Positions 63,107-64,000 of a stretch of DNA of 64,000 nucleotides are shown here, in pieces. The stretch is from Planctobacterium marinum (lineage in GTDB: Bacteria; Pseudomonadota; Gammaproteobacteria; Enterobacterales; Alteromonadaceae): assembly GCF_020687805.1 (NCBI RefSeq), contig NZ_JAJEWQ010000005.1, forward strand, positions 1 through 64,000, given 5' to 3'. The notes below the pieces were generated by a model that was not told the DNA's origin, ran no database searches, and worked only from the letters and a program-made list of their open reading frames with translations. Position 1 is the stretch's first letter. Every line of letters starts with the position of its first letter. Made by a program: the position numbers and the translations under genes.

Positions 63107-63738
63107 AGTAAGCTCTCCTGCTTCGCGGCCATTTCCGCTTGCTGCGACAGAGACAAGTTTTCAGCGTCGTCAATAAAGCGCAGCACTTCGAACAGATAAT
63201 CGATTTTGCCGGTGGCGATAAACAACTGCTTTTCCGGGTTGGGCTTTAACAGATACCCCAAATCCACCAGACGCTTAAAGACCTGTTTTATCTGGCCGTC
63301 CAACGTGGTACTGGTGGAGCCAAACAGGCGGTAACGAGAGATTTTTTCGATTTGTTCAGCAAAGGCCGGGGTATCTTCGATCACAGTTTGTAATTCATTG
63401 AGGCGAATGGGCAAACCGCGGCTCACCGGCATGTCACTGCCTGCCGCTTCCTGCACCAGTAATAACCACTCCACCAGCGGCAACAGGTTATTGGCAATGT
63501 CCTGAAACTGACTGGTGAGCACCTTGCGTTCTTTGTCCGCCAGATCCTGATAAGCGGCATAAAAGACTTCACCTTCGGCAGCAGTGGCCAGAGTGCGGTT
63601 GAGCAGGTTCAGTTGCGTTTCAATTTTTTGTGCGTTGCTTTCGCCTTGCAAGTAGCGCCAAGCCTCTTCGTCACTGACTTCACAGATAAACTGACCGGAT
63701 AACAATTGCTCTAATACCAAACCTTGTTGTGTCATCAT
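63103..63738 (-). CDS. KITE-like small subunit (MksE/JetB-like, putative)
   Basis: A 211-residue protein ending in winged-helix-like sequence (IKQVFKRLVDLGYLLKPN; QLFIATGKIDYLFEVLRFID). The N-terminal half is helical (EEAWRYLQGE; LNRTLATAAEGE). Size and layout suit MksE/JetB proteins that bind kleisins in SMC complexes. Overlaps both neighbours by four bases, so the three proteins are made together. Confidence 0.5.
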   Translation of the reverse strand: MMTQQGLVLEQLLSGQFICEVSDEEAWRYLQGESNAQKIETQLNLLNRTLATAAEGEVFYAAYQDLADKERKVLTSQFQDIANNLLPLVEWLLLVQEAAGSDMPVSRGLPIRLNELQTVIEDTPAFAEQIEKISRYRLFGSTSTTLDGQIKQVFKRLVDLGYLLKPNPEKQLFIATGKIDYLFEVLRFIDDAENLSLSQQAEMAAKQESLL

Positions 63739-64000
63739 GCCTGTGTCTCCTCAGTAGCTTGCCCCGCATTAGTCTGATTATCTGTACCTGCCATAGTCTG
63801 CTCAGTCATGCGCAGTGCGTTTTTCGCTTTTTCATGCAATTTCTGACTGATAGCGCTGACCTTCGGTTGTACAACCTGCAAGCGGCGCTTAGCCTTATCG
63901 ATAATGTAGCGATTTTCAAACAGCGCCAACACATCTGAATCTGGATTAGGGAAGGCGCCCAATACGTGAATGTTGTTTTTCTCACAGGCATCAAAGATCT
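63735..64000 (-). CDS. C-terminal end of an SMC/MksB-like ATPase (5' part outside window)
   Basis: Only 88 codons are present. The sequence IFDACEKNNIHVLGAFPNPD followed by VLALFENRYIIDKAK resembles the last strand and helix of an SMC-type ATPase head, after the Walker B and D-loop, and ends in a low-complexity T/Q/A-rich tail. It overlaps the KITE-like gene as ATGA. The Walker motifs lie outside the window, so the call is tentative. Confidence 0.4.
   Translation of the reverse strand, partial: IFDACEKNNIHVLGAFPNPDSDVLALFENRYIIDKAKRRLQVVQPKVSAISQKLHEKAKNALRMTEQTMAGTDNQTNAGQATEETQA

Overview
The window looks like a chromosomal segment of a marine, Alteromonadales-like gammaproteobacterium. 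The basis is protein style: a TonB receptor with an N-terminal carboxypeptidase-like domain, a petrobactin (asb) locus, a PhoX/beta-propeller phytase pair, Fur-type boxes, and entericidin and BON proteins. The species cannot be named from the sequence alone. No rRNA, tRNA, CRISPR array or complete insertion sequence was seen.

Region 1 (1-25.4 kb) is an AT-richer non-ribosomal peptide locus. Two minus-strand NRPS genes (the last cut by the left edge) and one plus-strand three-module NRPS appear to form one assembly line of at least five modules. Around them are a penicillin-acylase/PvdQ-type hydrolase, a PvdE/SyrD-type peptide exporter, a SyrP/TauD-type oxygenase, an ATP-grasp-like enzyme, a DsbA-like thiol oxidoreductase, a CysE-like serine acetyltransferase broken by a frameshift in an A8 tract, and a lone ParB-like protein. 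Read by eye, adenylation pockets suggest Ala, Ala/Gly, an alpha-aminoadipate-like acidic residue (LYS2-type pocket), then Gly. The product is not recognised.

Region 2 (25.7-38.3 kb) is a petrobactin siderophore locus: a two-component system behind a Fur-like box, a membrane acyltransferase, asbF, a fused asbD-asbE, asbC, asbB, asbA, a MATE exporter and a DUF2218 gene. Fur-like boxes sit before asbA and DUF2218. A separate 19-bp motif (direct repeats of TGTAAC) occurs once upstream of each of asbA, the MATE gene and the DUF2218 gene, always in the direction of transcription. It may be the site of an OmpR-type regulator, possibly the neighbouring one.

Region 3 (38.3-42.5 kb) is a quinone/redox islet: two LysR regulators, an azoreductase, an NADPH:FMN reductase and a pirin. 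Region 4 (42.5-49.2 kb) is an organic-phosphate module: a TonB receptor, a dual-domain phytase and a Tat-exported PhoX phosphatase behind a Pho-box-like sequence. Region 5 (49.4-56.4 kb) holds a degenerate GGDEF protein coupled to an AraC regulator, an envelope-stress set (DUF1328, lipoprotein, BON, entericidin), a class I glutamine amidotransferase, a VTT membrane protein and a cation/proton antiporter.

Region 6 (56.4-64 kb) is accessory and AT-rich: a small gene with an in-frame UGA, an esterase-fold protein lacking the usual catalytic His, a DinJ/YafQ toxin-antitoxin pair, a membrane-anchored protein with a phage-tail-collar-like end, an unknown protein, three copies of a hairpin repeat, and finally a three-gene SMC/condensin-like operon cut by the right edge.
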